A stretch of 64,000 nucleotides of DNA from Lactuca virosa (GCA_928212115.1 CAKMRJ010005523.1:251764104-251828103); one strand, 5' to 3'. Shown: positions 22,611-34,557, counted from the first letter of the stretch. The notes: generated by a model from the sequence alone, not told the origin. Translations and numbers: made by a program.

Positions 22611-23558
22611 ATGATCATCAGGAGCTCATCCATGGAGGATATTTAGGATTGGTTTTCTCATCCTTCCCTAGAGGGAGATCAGGTGGTGTCGCACTCCCTA
22701 GTGATGGAGGAGGCAAAGTACGATCTGTGGATACTAATGCCACCTACCCCCACTGATATGGAGTTTAACGAGGATGAGGAGCCTTATGAGGATGATGAAC
22801 AACTAGAGGAGGATCCACACGATGAGCAGGCAGGAGGAGATCCAGGTGACAGCTTCCCATATCCCGACTCGTCATCCAACAGTGTTGGACATCCGAAGAC
22901 TCATGAGGAGGACCCTCTTGAGTCAGAGCCATCATTGGAGTCTCCAGCCTCAAAACAGCCTTCCAGTGTGTACGCCTCAGGACCCTGGGTGATCTACACC
23001 CCTAGAAAAACCATTCCTATTCCATCCCGAAAGAGAAAAGCCTCGCCCCCACCATCCCCAAATCCATTCAAGAAACCTTGCCCTACCCTTAAATAGACGC
23101 CCCAAGTAGACGAGTGGATCTAGGAGGACAACATTGGCCACTACGATATCGGAGATTGGTCCCAGGCTCCGAGACACAACCCTATCCTTGAGGATCCCAT
23201 AGATCGAGCGATTTCAGTGTTTGTTCCGCGTGAGGCACGACACGAGGATCATATACATCAGTTAGAGGAGGATCGCGACTCGTTGTGGAGGGAGGTTAGG
23301 ATGTTGACCGATGTCGTGAGAGGTTTAGAGGAGATGAGAGATTTTGATAAGATAAGAATCCTCCACACTTATAATCATATAGAGGACACCCATTCTCTAG
23401 TGCAACATCAGCAGATCGAGATTGAGAGTCTCGATTAGCGCGTGAGAGAGGTGGAGTTAATATTTTTGGTTTCAGAGATAGGAGTAGCGACTTAGGAGGC
23501 AATGATCGGGTACCTCTTGCAGCAGTTAGCCCAAATAGTGATTTGGTTGGTAGTTTAA
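22611..23558 (+). pseudogene. Extra ORF upstream of gag in E
   Basis: One reading frame runs from ATG 22611 to TAA 23556, 316 codons, broken only by five TAG codons (22644, 23094, 23121, 23436, 23493). The predicted product has a very acidic N-terminal third (many Asp/Glu, about 22760-22880), a Ser/Pro-rich middle, a basic patch with RKRKASPPP (about 23029-23060) like a nuclear localisation signal, and a heptad-like C-terminal part (about 23217-23440) that should form a coiled coil. No protease, RT or zinc-finger motif. It sits where gag would normally start, about 320 bp before gag. I do not recognise the family. A separate gene or an ancient gag extension are both possible. Confidence 0.6.
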
Positions 23559-23880
23559 TCTAGGTTGTGGTAGATAGTTCTAGCCTTCGGTAGGTAGGAA
23601 TTATGATATTTTTGGGTTTGAGGGAGGGAATAGCAGCGTAGCCGATATAGGAATCCGCTATTTCTTTTGTGTAGAATATATCCTTTTCCTGTTCAAACCA
23701 CACTTGTATACACTCTTTTGGTAATGATAAAATGATGTAAAGAGTTTATGAAAATCCATAAAAGTTTGTATGATCTTAATGTTTATGTGTTATTTGATTG
23801 TTTTGATTGCTTTAAATAAGTTAACCCTTCTAACTTAGCAAGATAAAATAACAACTAACTCGTACCTTAAATTTAGAATC

Positions 23881-25020
23881 ATGCCTCGCACTAGACGTAA
23901 CCCAGGAACACCTGAATAAAATCATGAGCCAATGAGCTCAGTGGCGATTGAGGCACTGGTCACCCAAACGTGTAGTTAATGCCATAGTAAGTTTAGAAAC
24001 CGCTAGGAATGTAGAATCAGGAGGCAATGGAGGTGAGAATTCGCAAGGAGACTATTGAGTTCCCACTAGAGTCTGTTCATATAAGGATTTTATGAACTAT
24101 AATCCAAAACCCTTCTATGGAAATGAGGGAGTTGTTGGGATGACTAGGTGTATAGAGAAGATGGAATCGGTCTTTGAGATAAGTTTCTGCCCTAAGGACT
24201 GTAAAGTCAAATTCGCCACCTGCACCCTGGCAGATGCAGTCTTGAGCTTGTGGAACAGTTACACCAAGACCATGGGCGTAAACGTAGCTAACGCCATGTC
24301 TTGGGATGAGTTGAAGCAACTCGAGATTAGAGGATGTTGTCTGTGCGAGGAGATGCATAAAATGGAGCAGGAGTTGTGGAATTTGATGATGCATGAAGCT
24401 GATATTGCCACCTATACAAATCGCTTCAATGACCTAGCCACCTTGTGTCCTTGGATGGTTACCCTGGAGGAGAAGAAGATAGCGAGGTATATTTGGGGTT
24501 TTCCTCAGCCTATTCAAGGCTTAGTCATGGCCTTAAAACCTACTACCTTTGATAGTGCCAAGAGATTAGCCTTTAGTCTGACCCATCAAGAGGTTCGTCG
24601 ACGAATAATGGTTCAGAAGGCTAACCTTCCCAATGAAAAGGGTAGAAAAAGGAAATTTGGCAAGGAGGCCAAAGGGGAAGGCTAGGAAGTCATCAGAGAA
24701 GAAACGGGAAGTGATTCGAGCATTTACAGTTACTACACCCTCGATGGGGAGTACTTCATGAGGTAGTCCTAAGTGCAAGGAATGTGGGTATCATCACAAT
24801 GGAGCATGTTGGGTGTGTACCAACTGTGGCAAGAAAGATCATCTTGCAAAAAAGTGTAGAACCCCATCCAATAGAGATAGTCGAGCGTGCTATGAGTGCA
24901 AAGAAATTGGACACCTCAAAAGAGATTGTCCAAAATTAAGAGGTCAGGGAGGTGTTGCTAGAGGCAGGGCATTTGTTATCGGAGCAAAGGAAGCCTTCGA
25001 AGATCTGACGGTATTGACAG
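23881..25020 (+). pseudogene. gag: Gag of E
   Basis: Capsid-nucleocapsid polyprotein of a chromovirus. It starts at ATG 23881 (MPRTRRNPG), with an early in-frame TAA. The retrotransposon gag domain is at about 24092-24600 (YGNEGVVGMTRCIEKMESVF; later DIATYTNRFNDLATLCP). Three zinc knuckles follow: a short one at about 24777-24812, CTNCGKKDHLAKKC at about 24816-24857 and CYECKEIGHLKRDC at about 24889-24930. Frames change near 23970 and near 24672 (G-rich run), and a TGA lies near 24763. It cannot make a full Gag. Confidence 0.85.
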
Positions 25021-25330
25021 GTACGTTCCTAATCAATAATTTGTGTGCAACTATTGTTTTGATACCGGCGCCGATAAAAGCTATATTACTATCGAATTTA
25101 AGAAGTTATTAGATCACCCCTTTAGTAAACTTAAGGAAGCCTATACATTATAAATCGCTAACAACCAAGTCCGTAGTATTAGGGAAATACTTAGGAATTG
25201 TACCTTAACTCTAAATTCTTATCCTTTTCTCGTCGACCTTATGCCAATGGTCGTTGGAAGTTTCGACATCATTATCGCCATGGACTGGTTATCTGCTAAC
25301 CACGTCGAGGTGCTTTGCTTCGAGAAACCC
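25021..25330 (+). pseudogene. Aspartic protease of E
   Basis: Active-site motif DTGADKSYIT at 25061-25090, in a different frame from the zinc knuckles, so one base was lost at about 25055. It is followed by the second conserved segment (SFDIIIAMDWLS, about 25260-25300). Gag (TG) and protease (TFLINN) are continuous here with no insertion, unlike element K. Confidence 0.8.
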
Positions 25331-25479
25331 TACGTCTACCCTTGCCCAATAGAGAATCTATGATCATCTTCGGCGATAAGCCTAATAGAAACCTTAGCAT
25401 CATCTTGTGCATGAAGGCAAGGAAATACTTGCAGAAAAAGTATTTCGCCTTCTTAGCTCATATTGTTGATGTGAAAGAC

Positions 25480-25911
25480 AATAAGAAGAAAAAGATTGAG
25501 GAAGTACCTCAGGTGTGCGAATTCCCTGATGTATTCCCTGAAGATCTACCTAGTCAACTGTCAGTTTGTCAGTTTGTCAAGTAGAGTTTAGGATTGATCT
25601 AGTCCTATGAGCTGCCCTAATAGCAAAGTCTCCTTATAGATTGGCACCCTCAGGGATACAAGAGCTATCAAGCCAATTACAAGAGCTTATTGACAAGGGC
25701 TTCATCAGACCAAGCTTTTCTCCTTGGGGAGCACCCGCTTTATTTGTCAAGAAGAAGGACGGATCTTTTCGAATGTGCATAGACTATAGAGAGCTAAATA
25801 AGTTGACTATTTAGAATAGATATCCTCTACCTCGAATAGACGATCTCTTCGATCAATTGCAAGGATCCAGTTACTTCTCTAAGATCGACTTGAGACAACT
25901 TATGGTTCTTG
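25480..25911 (+). pseudogene. Reverse transcriptase of E, N-terminal part only
   Basis: Conserved gypsy RT start: APSGIQELSSQLQELIDKGF, then SPWGAPALFVKKKDGSFRMC and YRELNKLTI, one TAG near 25814, then SSYFSKIDLR. The sequence breaks off right there, before the YxDD catalytic box, and runs into a duplicated scrap of RNase H. Roughly the C-terminal half of RT and the RT/RNase H connection are deleted. Confidence 0.85.
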
Positions 25912-26012
25912 AGAACAACTACACCACCCACGACCATTAAAAAATGAGAAGGCCATAGCCTACGCCTCAAGACAACTTATGGTTAATGAGAACAACTACA
26001 CCACCCACAACC
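25893..26012 (+). repeat. 43-bp direct duplication at the RT/RNase H deletion
   Basis: 25893-25935 and 25970-26012 both read AGACAACTTATGGTT...GAGAACAACTACACCACCC with three differences. The first copy is fused to RT; the second is in place in RNase H (RQLMVNENNYTTH). Confidence 0.9.
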
Positions 26013-26283
26013 TAGAGTTGGGAGCGGTAGTTTTTTTCCAGAAGATCTGGCGTTATTACCTCTACGAAACAAAGTGTGTGGTATACACGGATCACAAGAG
26101 TCAGCAACACATCTTCAATAAGAAGGAACTCGATATAAGGCAAAGAAGATGGTTAGAGTTGCTGAACGGCTATGATTGTGAGTTTCGCTACCACCTAGGA
26201 AAGGCTAATGTCGTAGCTGACACTTTAAGCCATAAGGAACAAGTGAAACCTCGTAGAGTGAAAGCCCTTACAATAATTATTTA
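25938..26283 (+). pseudogene. RNase H of E, N-terminally truncated
   Basis: Reads AIAYASRQLMVNENNYTTH, NLELGAVVFFQKIWRYYLYE, YTDHKSQQHIFNKKELDIRQ, RRWLELLNGYDCEFRYH and GKANVVADTLSH, the standard gypsy RNase H order. Part of the domain before AIAYAS, including the first catalytic Asp, is lost in the deletion. It stops at TAG 26282. Confidence 0.85.
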
Positions 26284-26339
26284 GTCAAATCTAATCTTTC
26301 AGATTAGAAGTGGTCAACTCGAGGCTTTAATAAAAGAAA

Positions 26340-27670
26340 CATTAAAGAAGAAAGCCTCGAACGTTTGGAAAGACAGCTCGAATTAGAGGATGATGGAACG
26401 AGATATTTCATAAACCGAGTATGGGTTCCAAAATACGGAGGAGTCAAGTAACTAGTCTTAGATAAAGCTCATAATACTAGGTACTCCATTCATCCAGGAG
26501 TGGACATGATGTATCTAGACCTGAAGGCCCATTATTGGTTTCCGAACATGAAGGATGAAATTGCGACCTACGTTAACAAGTGTCTAACATGTTGAAAGGT
26601 TAACGCAGAACATCAACGACCGCTGGGATTATTACAACAACCAGATATTCCCAAGTGGAAGTGGGAGCAGATTGAAATGGACTTTGTCACCAAGTTTGCA
26701 AAGACTACTGTAGGTTAGGACACTATATAGGTAGTTATCGATAGATTAACCAAGGTCTGCCCACTTCATATTGATAAAAGAGACATACAAGATAGAGAAG
26801 CTGACCAGAATGTACCTTAAAGAGATTGTCAGATTACATGGGGTACCCTTGTTCATAATCTCTGATAGAGATAGTAGGTTTAGCTCTCGTTTCTGGTAGA
26901 GCTTGCATAAATCCCTTGGTACGCGCCTAGATATGAGTACAGCTTATCATCCACAAACTGATGGTGAAAGTGAAAGGACCATTCAAACACTGTAAGACAT
27001 GCTCAGAGCATGTTGGAAAGATTTTAGGAATGCATGGGATACTTACCTACCCCTCGTTGAGTTTCCCATTAGTTCGACAGAATTTAGCAACACCCAACTA
27101 GCCAAGAAGTTTGCAGGGGATACCATACGAACAGGCCCAGATATCATCTACGAGACGACAGAGAAGATAGTGCAGATAAGAGAACACATGAATGAAACAC
27201 GTGATCGGAAAAAGAGCTACGTCAATATGAGGCGTAAACCCCTAGAATTCCAAGCGGGCGACAGGGTGATGCTCAAAGTATCTTCTTGGAAAGGAGTTAT
27301 CTGATTCGGAAGGCGAGGTAAACTAAACAAAAGATACATAGGACCATTCGAGATCCTTGAAAGGATAGGTCCAGTTGAATATCGACTCATATTACCTCTA
27401 GATCTTAATAACATGCACGACGTCTTTCACGTGTCAAATCTTAAGAAATGCCCTTCTAACGATACGCCCGTCATTCCACTTGATGAAATTCAGGCTAACC
27501 CTAAGCTGAACTTCATCGAAGAACGTGTTGAAATAATGGATAGAGAGGTCAAACGAATCAAGCAGAGTCGGATTCCCATAGTTAAGGTACGATGGAACTC
27601 TAATCGAGGAACATAGTATACATGGGAAGGAGAATACCAAATGAAGAACAAGTACCCTTACTTGTTCTAA
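26340..27670 (+). pseudogene. Integrase of E with chromodomain-like end
   Basis: Zinc-binding region about 26450-26600 (HNTRYSIHPG and CLTC, HHCC type), catalytic core with MDFVTKF (first Asp, about 26680), SDRDSRF (second Asp, about 26860) and YHPQTDGESERTIQ (Glu, about 26960). Next are the GPFEILERIGPVEYRL segment (GPY/F module) and FHVSNLKKC. The last 80 residues (VKVRWNSNRGTEYTWEGE...YPYLF, ends TAA 27668) match the chromodomain-like tail of Tekay elements. Several TAG/TGA stops and frame changes, so inactive. Confidence 0.88.
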
Positions 27671-27713
27671 AAGAAATCCATTGACAAGGTAAAATTTTAG
27701 GACGAAATTTCCT

Positions 27714-27727
27714 AAACAAGGGGAGAC
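27714..27727 (+). other. Polypurine tract of E
   Basis: CTAAACAAGGGGAGAC-type tract immediately before the 3' LTR. Confidence 0.85.
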
Positions 27728-29077
27728 TGTGACAACCCTGAGAAATTCCGTCACTAGTCACCGTTAGGAAATAATAGGAAAATAAAGTAATAGAAATATT
27801 CGATTTTTAAGATAATAATAATCAGATATGTTGTTACATTTACTTGCTAAAAATCGGCCATTAGGCTCTAAAAATTACCACCCAAAAAGTTGTGACGTTT
27901 TCTGATTCGGTTAACACACTTGGACAATACTCCTTAATGTGATCTCAAATATATAAGATTCGTAAAAATCCGACTCCGAAGGAGAGAGTTATGGATTTTA
28001 TAAAAATAGAAATCAATCGTGTAGTTAAAGTTAATTACATCGAAACGGTACGTAGAGATTGGTTGAATTCTGACTAAAAGTGCAAAAAGGAGTTTTGTAC
28101 TACTCCTCGAGATATAAACTTTAGGAGAAAGTTTGTCGAAAATGGGATCCATATGACTAAGTTATAATTTTTATAAAATCATTAATTCTTACCCCGTTGG
28201 GCTCGAAAATGAAAGTTAGAACCGACCAAAACAACCAAAAGGAAACTTGTAGTACCAGTTGACATCGTCACATAGATATAGAGAGGGTCTAGATTAGAGC
28301 ACACACGAGGAAGTAATGGTTTTTTAAAAATCTTTACTTGCGTGTCAAGTGCGTGCCACCACGCACCTGACACCGGATTCGAACAGATTGTGAATGACGT
28401 GGCTAAGTAGGGGTGGGGACACATGGCAACTTCCTGTGGAGCCACGGTGTAAGATTGCAGGGCGTGCATAGGAAAGGCGCGACGTACACCCCCAAAACTT
28501 GACTATAAATAGAGGGTTGTGACATTCAGTCCAGAACACCCTCAAAACACTCCTCTCTTTCTCTTTTGTTTGTGTGTTACCTCGTGAAGCGGTCCCTGGA
28601 GTTCCGACCTCTTCTCTACCCTACATCAGCTATTTCAAACCCTAGAGGGAGTTTACGAACCCAATTTTACTGTTTTAATGTTTTCAGGGGGGATACATGC
28701 TTAACAAAATATTTTATAAAAAAATTTATTTTATAAATATTAAGTCAGTTTATAATAAGCTAGATGCATTAGGATAGTATAAATGTAGATACTATGCCTA
28801 GATTTAAGTTATGATCTCTGTCTAAAGGATACGATGCTTGGTAATCTAGGAATAGGTATTACCTAGATGTTATAATGGCTAAATCCCTAAGAAAACTTAA
28901 GTACCAGGGAGTTATGCTAGACAAGATTTAAGATATGCATTGTACTTAGTTGTTACGCTGCCCAAAAATCATGTTAAAACAACCATAATTATGGTACATA
29001 TATGACGATCTTTATATATCAGATAATTATGAGATCATAAATATAATTATCAAATATATATATATATATATATATAT

Positions 29078-29121
<44 letters not shown>

Positions 29122-29963
29122 CTCATTTGATGATATATACTCGGGAGAGGTATATACAAAGATAGTGTGATGTATAGGGGTAATTATGGAAAGATAAAAG
29201 AGTCAAGATAAAAGACAAATACCTACGATCAATGCATTAGTGAGTTGAAAATTCGTCCAAAGGCATTGATTAAATTCAGAATTTTCCCAATACCTATAAT
29301 CGTTAATCCTGCGAGAGCCTGAAAGTGTCGATTATATAGACTCACAGTAATACATTAGATCACCTTAGAGTATAGTCGATTATATGGGCTCGCGTTAAGA
29401 CATTAGAATTTTCCTCAGAGCTTAGATTACCATTAGGGACGCTTGGGATGGTAATTAAAATACGTTAGGATCGTTAGAAATCTTTAGAATATAGTAAATT
29501 AGAGTTAACAAAGGATAATCCTAATTAAATTACGTTAGGATCGTTACATATCCTGAAAAGATAGTAATTTAAGATTTATAAAAGATACCCTAAAAGATAG
29601 AAGGCTAGGTAAATAAATAAGAAATGTTTTCAGAAAAGAAAAGTATTCTTAAAGGAATTAAAAAAAAAAACTCGCGCACTCACCAACATTATGTTGACTT
29701 TCAAAATACATGTATTCTCAGGAAAGTGAGTGTAGAAGTGTGTCCCCCAAGTATGAAGGAAGTTTGCAAGGAAGTTGTTGAAGTTTAGTATAGTGATTTT
29801 AGGAGTTTGTGTTTGTCTGTAAAACAATGTAATCCTTCGAAAATCAATAATAAATAACTGTTTAAAATATACCTTTGTGTTTGATTGTACCTGTTGCCGA
29901 AATCTAATTATCCCTACGGCGCATTGCCCGGTGTTTCCGCCAATGGCTGGGCAGGGTGTGACA
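27728..29963 (+). repeat. 3' LTR of E
   Basis: 2236 bp, TGTGACAACCC...GGTGTGACA. Same landmarks as the 5' LTR but with different microsatellites and one tandem unit fewer. Confidence 0.92.
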
Positions 29964-30631
29964 TTTCTTAAGCGTAGCTTCGATAGCCAAGTTTAACTTT
30001 ATATGTAAACATAGTTGTGCTGAATTTATCAATGATTCATCCTGATAATTCTTATAATTTTACATTATCATTAGTCTTCAAACTAATATTACAATGAATC
30101 CTTAAACCAAAACAATTTTTTCTTTTAAGGTTATAAAAATCGTTAGACGGTAACTAATGATCCGAATGAGGTTAAGGGATTAATCAGTTTAGGAAACGAC
30201 TAATTAGAGATTAATCAGAGACCCTACATTATAAAATAACTTATTTTAAAATAAATAAATATCACCAAATATTCAAGTTGGATTCATTTTATGCTCTGAT
30301 ACACATAAAATTTTATACATATGGATAAAAGTTAAATCAAATAACAAAATCTACTTTTGTTTATATCATATACACATAAATTTATATCGATGTGAAGGTC
30401 GATGCCAGCATGATGAGAGACAAAGAAATACATGCACCCTCGTGATGATAGATAAAGAGTTATGAAGCTGAAGTTAGGGCATTTAATTTACAATTTGTGT
30501 GTTTTCATTCTTTAATTTGACTTTTCCATATTTGTTGACTTACTTTGACTTTTTGGATGATTTTTACCAATTGGCATTTTGACTGCCAATCTTAATAATG
30601 GCTGACTAGCGCCTAGCCCAATTTATGACCG
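29964..30631. other. Unassigned sequence between E and F
   Basis: AT-rich, no ORF. GCTCTGATACAC at 30294-30305 resembles a minus-strand primer site but no clear LTR edge follows it. Confidence 0.5.
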
Positions 30632-31096
30632 ATATCTTCCGATATGTGTCATTCATTATCATAAGACTTTTCATTTCCTTTATTTACTCACTTCTCTATG
30701 AGTCTTCACCATGACGTTATTTTCACGGAAGCATGCATTCAGTGCATCGAGACGAGAATATAGATAAAGAAGATCTAGACGTGTAATCCTCCTTATTACT
30801 CCAAAAGGTACATGCCAGTTCTAATACCGTAATCAAACATTTAGAAATCTGAACACATAAAATTTCCAGATCCGGTCGGCAACAGACCATAGATCCGATC
30901 AAACGATGACATCATAAAACATCACAATCATTTAGCACATAAAGCAATTTAGGCATCTTCCCTAAATGAGCTAGTGCTCGTGTCTATTTAGGTGTACTTT
31001 CCTAAAATTTATTAGACACACTCCTCACCATCATTGCTTAGCATTCTAAGTTTAAGTCTAGAAATAAATCCATATTTGTAGTTCGCTTAAACTAAT
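30632..31096 (-). repeat. F leader, copy 2
   Basis: Near-identical to 34077-34543; identity begins at CGATATCTTCC. Confidence 0.9.
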
Positions 31097-31108
31097 GCTC
31101 TGATACGA
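31097..31108 (-). other. Primer binding site next to LTR F1
   Basis: Minus strand TCGTATCAGAGC, one mismatch to the usual TGGTATCAGAGC found at F2. Confidence 0.85.
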
Positions 31109-31559
31109 ACTGTGACATCCCCATTTTCACGGCTAGAAAAGACCGATTTTGTTTATGCTTTATAAAAATCAGAGTACCTCTTTTAATAAAAATGTTGCGG
31201 AATTTGTTCCCAGTAAAACATGATAAATACGTTATCAAAGCATTTCCGAATAAAAGTATTTTTATTCATTTTAAAACATATGGGATGTCATCGTCAATAC
31301 AGAAACATAAGCATAAACAGAACTTACATTTATTTACACTAGTGATCCACATCTCTTTTAAATCTCTCAGTGTAAAGTAGCTTCGTATCGACACCTGTGA
31401 TACAAATAAACTGAGTGGCTCAGGTTGGGAAACCTGGTGAGTACATAGGGATTTTAATCCCACAATGTTATATCATATATATAATTTAGAACTCACAAAA
31501 TATATAATTTTACCATATATAATAGCAACTCTTACCCCACCCTGTTAATCCTCACAACG

Positions 31560-31870
31560 AGACTATCCATACTCCCAGACCTTAAATTTTACCTCTTACT
31601 TAATCCATACTCTCGGATCAAATCCATACTCTCGGTCAATAATTGTGCCCATTCCATACTCTCGGATTAGGGACAAGTGTCTATGTGTAAATCCATTCTC
31701 CCGGATTAATGACGAATGACTATGTCCTATCCATACTCCCGGACTGAGGACGACTGACAAGGTCTTATTCCATACTCCCGGACTAAGGACGATTAACTAT
31801 GTCCAATCCATACTCTCGGACTAAGGACAATGACTATGTCTAATCCATACTCCCGGATCAATGACATATA
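31560..31870. repeat. CCATACTCYCGGA tandem array in LTR F1
   Basis: About ten copies of a degenerate unit holding TCCATACTCTCGGAT or TCCATACTCCCGGAC, partly in a period of about 38-40 bp with GACTATGTC. LTR F2 has the same array at 35015-35310. Confidence 0.85.
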
Positions 31871-32572
31871 CTAAAGTTCTATTCTATGAGTATAACTCAC
31901 TCGTACTCGTAAGAAAATACTACCCAATATTCCTCATAATTAATTTAGGTTTACTCTTTATCCTAAATCATCATATATAATCAGGTACGTTCTTTAACAC
32001 GTATTTCATGCAACATCAATTAACTCGCACATAAACATATAATTAATACTTCAATCAATACTTGTATTAAAATCATGTTCATGAAAGGGACTATGCACTC
32101 ACCTGATAAGGTGATGACTCGGTACTCGGACAACACTTCGTTACTGTTAAAACAATTTCCCTCGGACAAAACCTAGTATCATTACCACTAGAGTTTAGTC
32201 TAACGTTAACCGCGACTAATTAATAGTCTAGATATTATTACTATTATATAAGCTTTAAGAAACACTCTTATATAACTCATAATAATAGCCCAAATACTCA
32301 TTATAAGTTCCTAATAACGTTACTATATTAAAACATAAGGTATACTAAAGATAGGGTGGGCATAGCTCACTTACAGTGGGTTTTCTCGAAAACCGGGCTT
32401 CGCTGGAGCAGCGTTCCCGAGCCGAAAGGCTCTTTTCTCGAGGCTTCGGGAGCCTTGGGCCTTCCTTCGGGTGCTAGGGAGGTTCCCTAGGCTTTTTGGG
32501 GGGTTAGAGAGAGAGTTTAGAGAGAGAAAGTGAAGTTAGGAAGGTGTGAAGAATGAGGGAGCCCGAAACCTC

Positions 32573-32629
32573 TATTTATAGGCTGGAAAACAGCTCTACT
32601 CATCGAGAAGGTCCTCCTACTCGTCGAGT
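32573..32629 (-). promoter_or_regulatory. TATA box and palindrome pair of LTR F1
   Basis: TATAAATA (32580-32573, minus strand). Directly upstream are ACTCATCGAGA (32598-32608) and ACTCGTCGAGT (32619-32629), 21 bp start to start. Confidence 0.85.
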
Positions 32630-33011
32630 CCATGCCAGGTGTCATCCTCTGGTGGCTTGCCTTGGGGAGAAAGCCTTGGCCCATATTCAGCCACGTCACC
32701 CCTTTTGCAGCAGCACCCTTCCGACTTCTAAACCCCGTAACTTTTGTTTAGATTACTAAGGCTAAAAACTCCTCTATCTTAAATTCACTATTTACGTCTC
32801 CCGGTGCCGTGCCGGTTTTGCCGAAAAACTTCGACGGGCCATAACTTCTTCGTTATAACTCGGATTTCGGCGTTCTTTATATGTACGGAACCCTTGTAAC
32901 ATATACTACCACTTGGTTAAGATTATTCCTTCTAAATAATCTTCCATCAAAAACTCATTTTTGATTCTCATTGTCTCTAAATTGATTAGCCCGGATGTAC
33001 GGGCGTTACAA

Positions 33012-33025
33012 TTATCTCCCCCTTA
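33012..33025 (-). other. Polypurine tract of F
   Basis: Minus strand TAAGGGGGAGATAA adjoining LTR F1. Confidence 0.85.
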
Positions 33026-34076
33026 GGATGATTAAGTCCCGGAATCTTCAACGAAACATGGCTTGTATAATGAATCCCTATGTTAACTCTTCATCCTAGG
33101 TAATAACTGTAACTTCTATGTTGCTTCGAACGAGTATTCAACTCTTGGACTCCTTGACTGCAGGCGGTGCTCGATCTTGCACCTGCTCCCTATCTCACGT
33201 TAGACTCCAAATTATGACCTTCAAGTCACAATCTCGATCCTTACTGGAGACTGCTTCTTCTTCTTCTTAACAAACTTAAGATAAGCTATTTTATTACTAC
33301 AATGGACCGATGTGTCATATTCTAATGACCTATCATCGCATGTTGCAACGCTTAGACTCAGATCTCTTCGAGTCAAAATCCGGAACAGACTATACCTTCC
33401 TTCATGTTCTAATGTGATAAAATCACATTTCAACATGTAGCGTTTCTAGCTACCAACTCCTTTAACAACGAGCGCGATACTTCTATTGATCGATTCGCTT
33501 ATCTTTCACTTCAATCTTCTGGCTTAAGTCAGATGCTACATCGAACTTGGTTCTCTGAACCTCGTAACATACTCATCTTAGTCGGACTCAATTTGATATG
33601 ACCACTAGGGTCGGAATAACAATCATCTTCTTATTCATTACCGAAATGATGGTAACGACATACTTGAATAAAACGAAATGAATTACTAGCTCCTTGGTAA
33701 CCTTGTGACTTTCCCTGATCCAAGTGTGAGTCATGTGCTTCCGGTAGTATAGGCCTCTACTACCTTTCACACCTACTCATACTCGTCCCAAGTATTGTCT
33801 CGCAGTTCTCCAAGTCATTATCACAAAAACAATTTCAACACATACAAATGTGTCCAAACAATCATATAATTTTCCCTAGACTCTACTAGGACTTCTTCCA
33901 TGCGTATCTTCAATCATCAATCCCGCTTCAACTCGGTTGGTGGTGGAAATGCCATGCGATGGCACAACTGCGGGAATTACACCAATCATCCCGCCAATCG
34001 AAGGTGTACTTCGGACGTACCGTACTCCTCTAAACGTACTGCCTGACATATTATAAAGGCAAGATACCACTCTTAC
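33026..34076 (-). mobile_element. F internal remnant without genes
   Basis: No recognisable gag or pol. At about 33735-33780 it holds the same TAGTATAGGCCTCTACTACC-type landmark as the leaders of B and K, so the piece next to 34076 is leader and the coding region is deleted. Confidence 0.6.
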
Positions 34077-34543
34077 GATATCTTCCGATATGTGTCATTC
34101 ATTATCATAATACTTTTCATTTCCTTTATTTACTCAATTCTCTATGAGTCTTCACCATGACGTTATTTTCACGGGAAGCATGCATTCATTGCATCGAGAC
34201 AAGAATATAGATAAAGAAGATCTAGACGTGTAATCCTCCTTATTACTCCAAAAGTTACATGCCAGTTCTAATACCGTAATCAAACATTTAGAAATCTGAA
34301 CACATAAAATTTCTAGATCCGGTCGGCAAAAGACCATAGATCCGATCAAACGATAACATCATAAAACATCACAATCATTTAGCACATAAAGCAATTTAGG
34401 CATCTTCCCTAAATGAGCTAGTGCTCGTGTCTATTTAGGTGTACTTTCCTAAAATTTATTAGACACACTCCTCACCATCATTGCTTAGCATTCTAAGTTT
34501 AAGTCTAGAAATAAATCCACATTCCTAGTTCGCTTAAACTAAT
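34077..34543 (-). repeat. F leader, copy 1
   Basis: Matches 30632-31096 with few differences. Confidence 0.9.
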
Positions 34544-34555
34544 GCTCTGATACCA
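34544..34555 (-). other. Primer binding site next to LTR F2
   Basis: Minus strand TGGTATCAGAGC. Confidence 0.93.
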
Positions 34556-34557
34556 AC

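Larger units (their letters stand above)
19404..29963 (+). mobile_element. Ty3/gypsy chromovirus E (Tekay-like), two LTRs, defective
   Basis: 10.6 kb, plus strand: 5' LTR, primer site, an extra ORF, gag, protease, partial reverse transcriptase, RNase H, integrase, polypurine tract, 3' LTR. Gag, integrase and the C-terminal chromodomain-like end resemble the Tekay lineage of chromoviruses. Every gene has stops or frameshifts and the RT catalytic half is deleted. The LTRs differ at roughly one base in ten in their first 180 bp, so the insertion is old. Confidence 0.9.
31111..33010 (-). repeat. LTR F1
   Basis: 1900 bp; minus strand TGTAACGCCCG...GGGGATGTCACA. TATAAATA at 32580-32573; palindrome pair at 32598/32619 just upstream. 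It lacks about 370 bp present in F2 (F2 about 36186-36560). Confidence 0.92.

Noticed and set aside
30294..30305. Primer-site-like GCTCTGATACAC
   Set aside because: Two end bases differ and no LTR terminus follows, so no element is called from it.
31560..31870. Regular short repeats resembling a CRISPR array
   Set aside because: Units are degenerate, spacers are also repeated, and they lie inside a plant LTR with the same array in F2.
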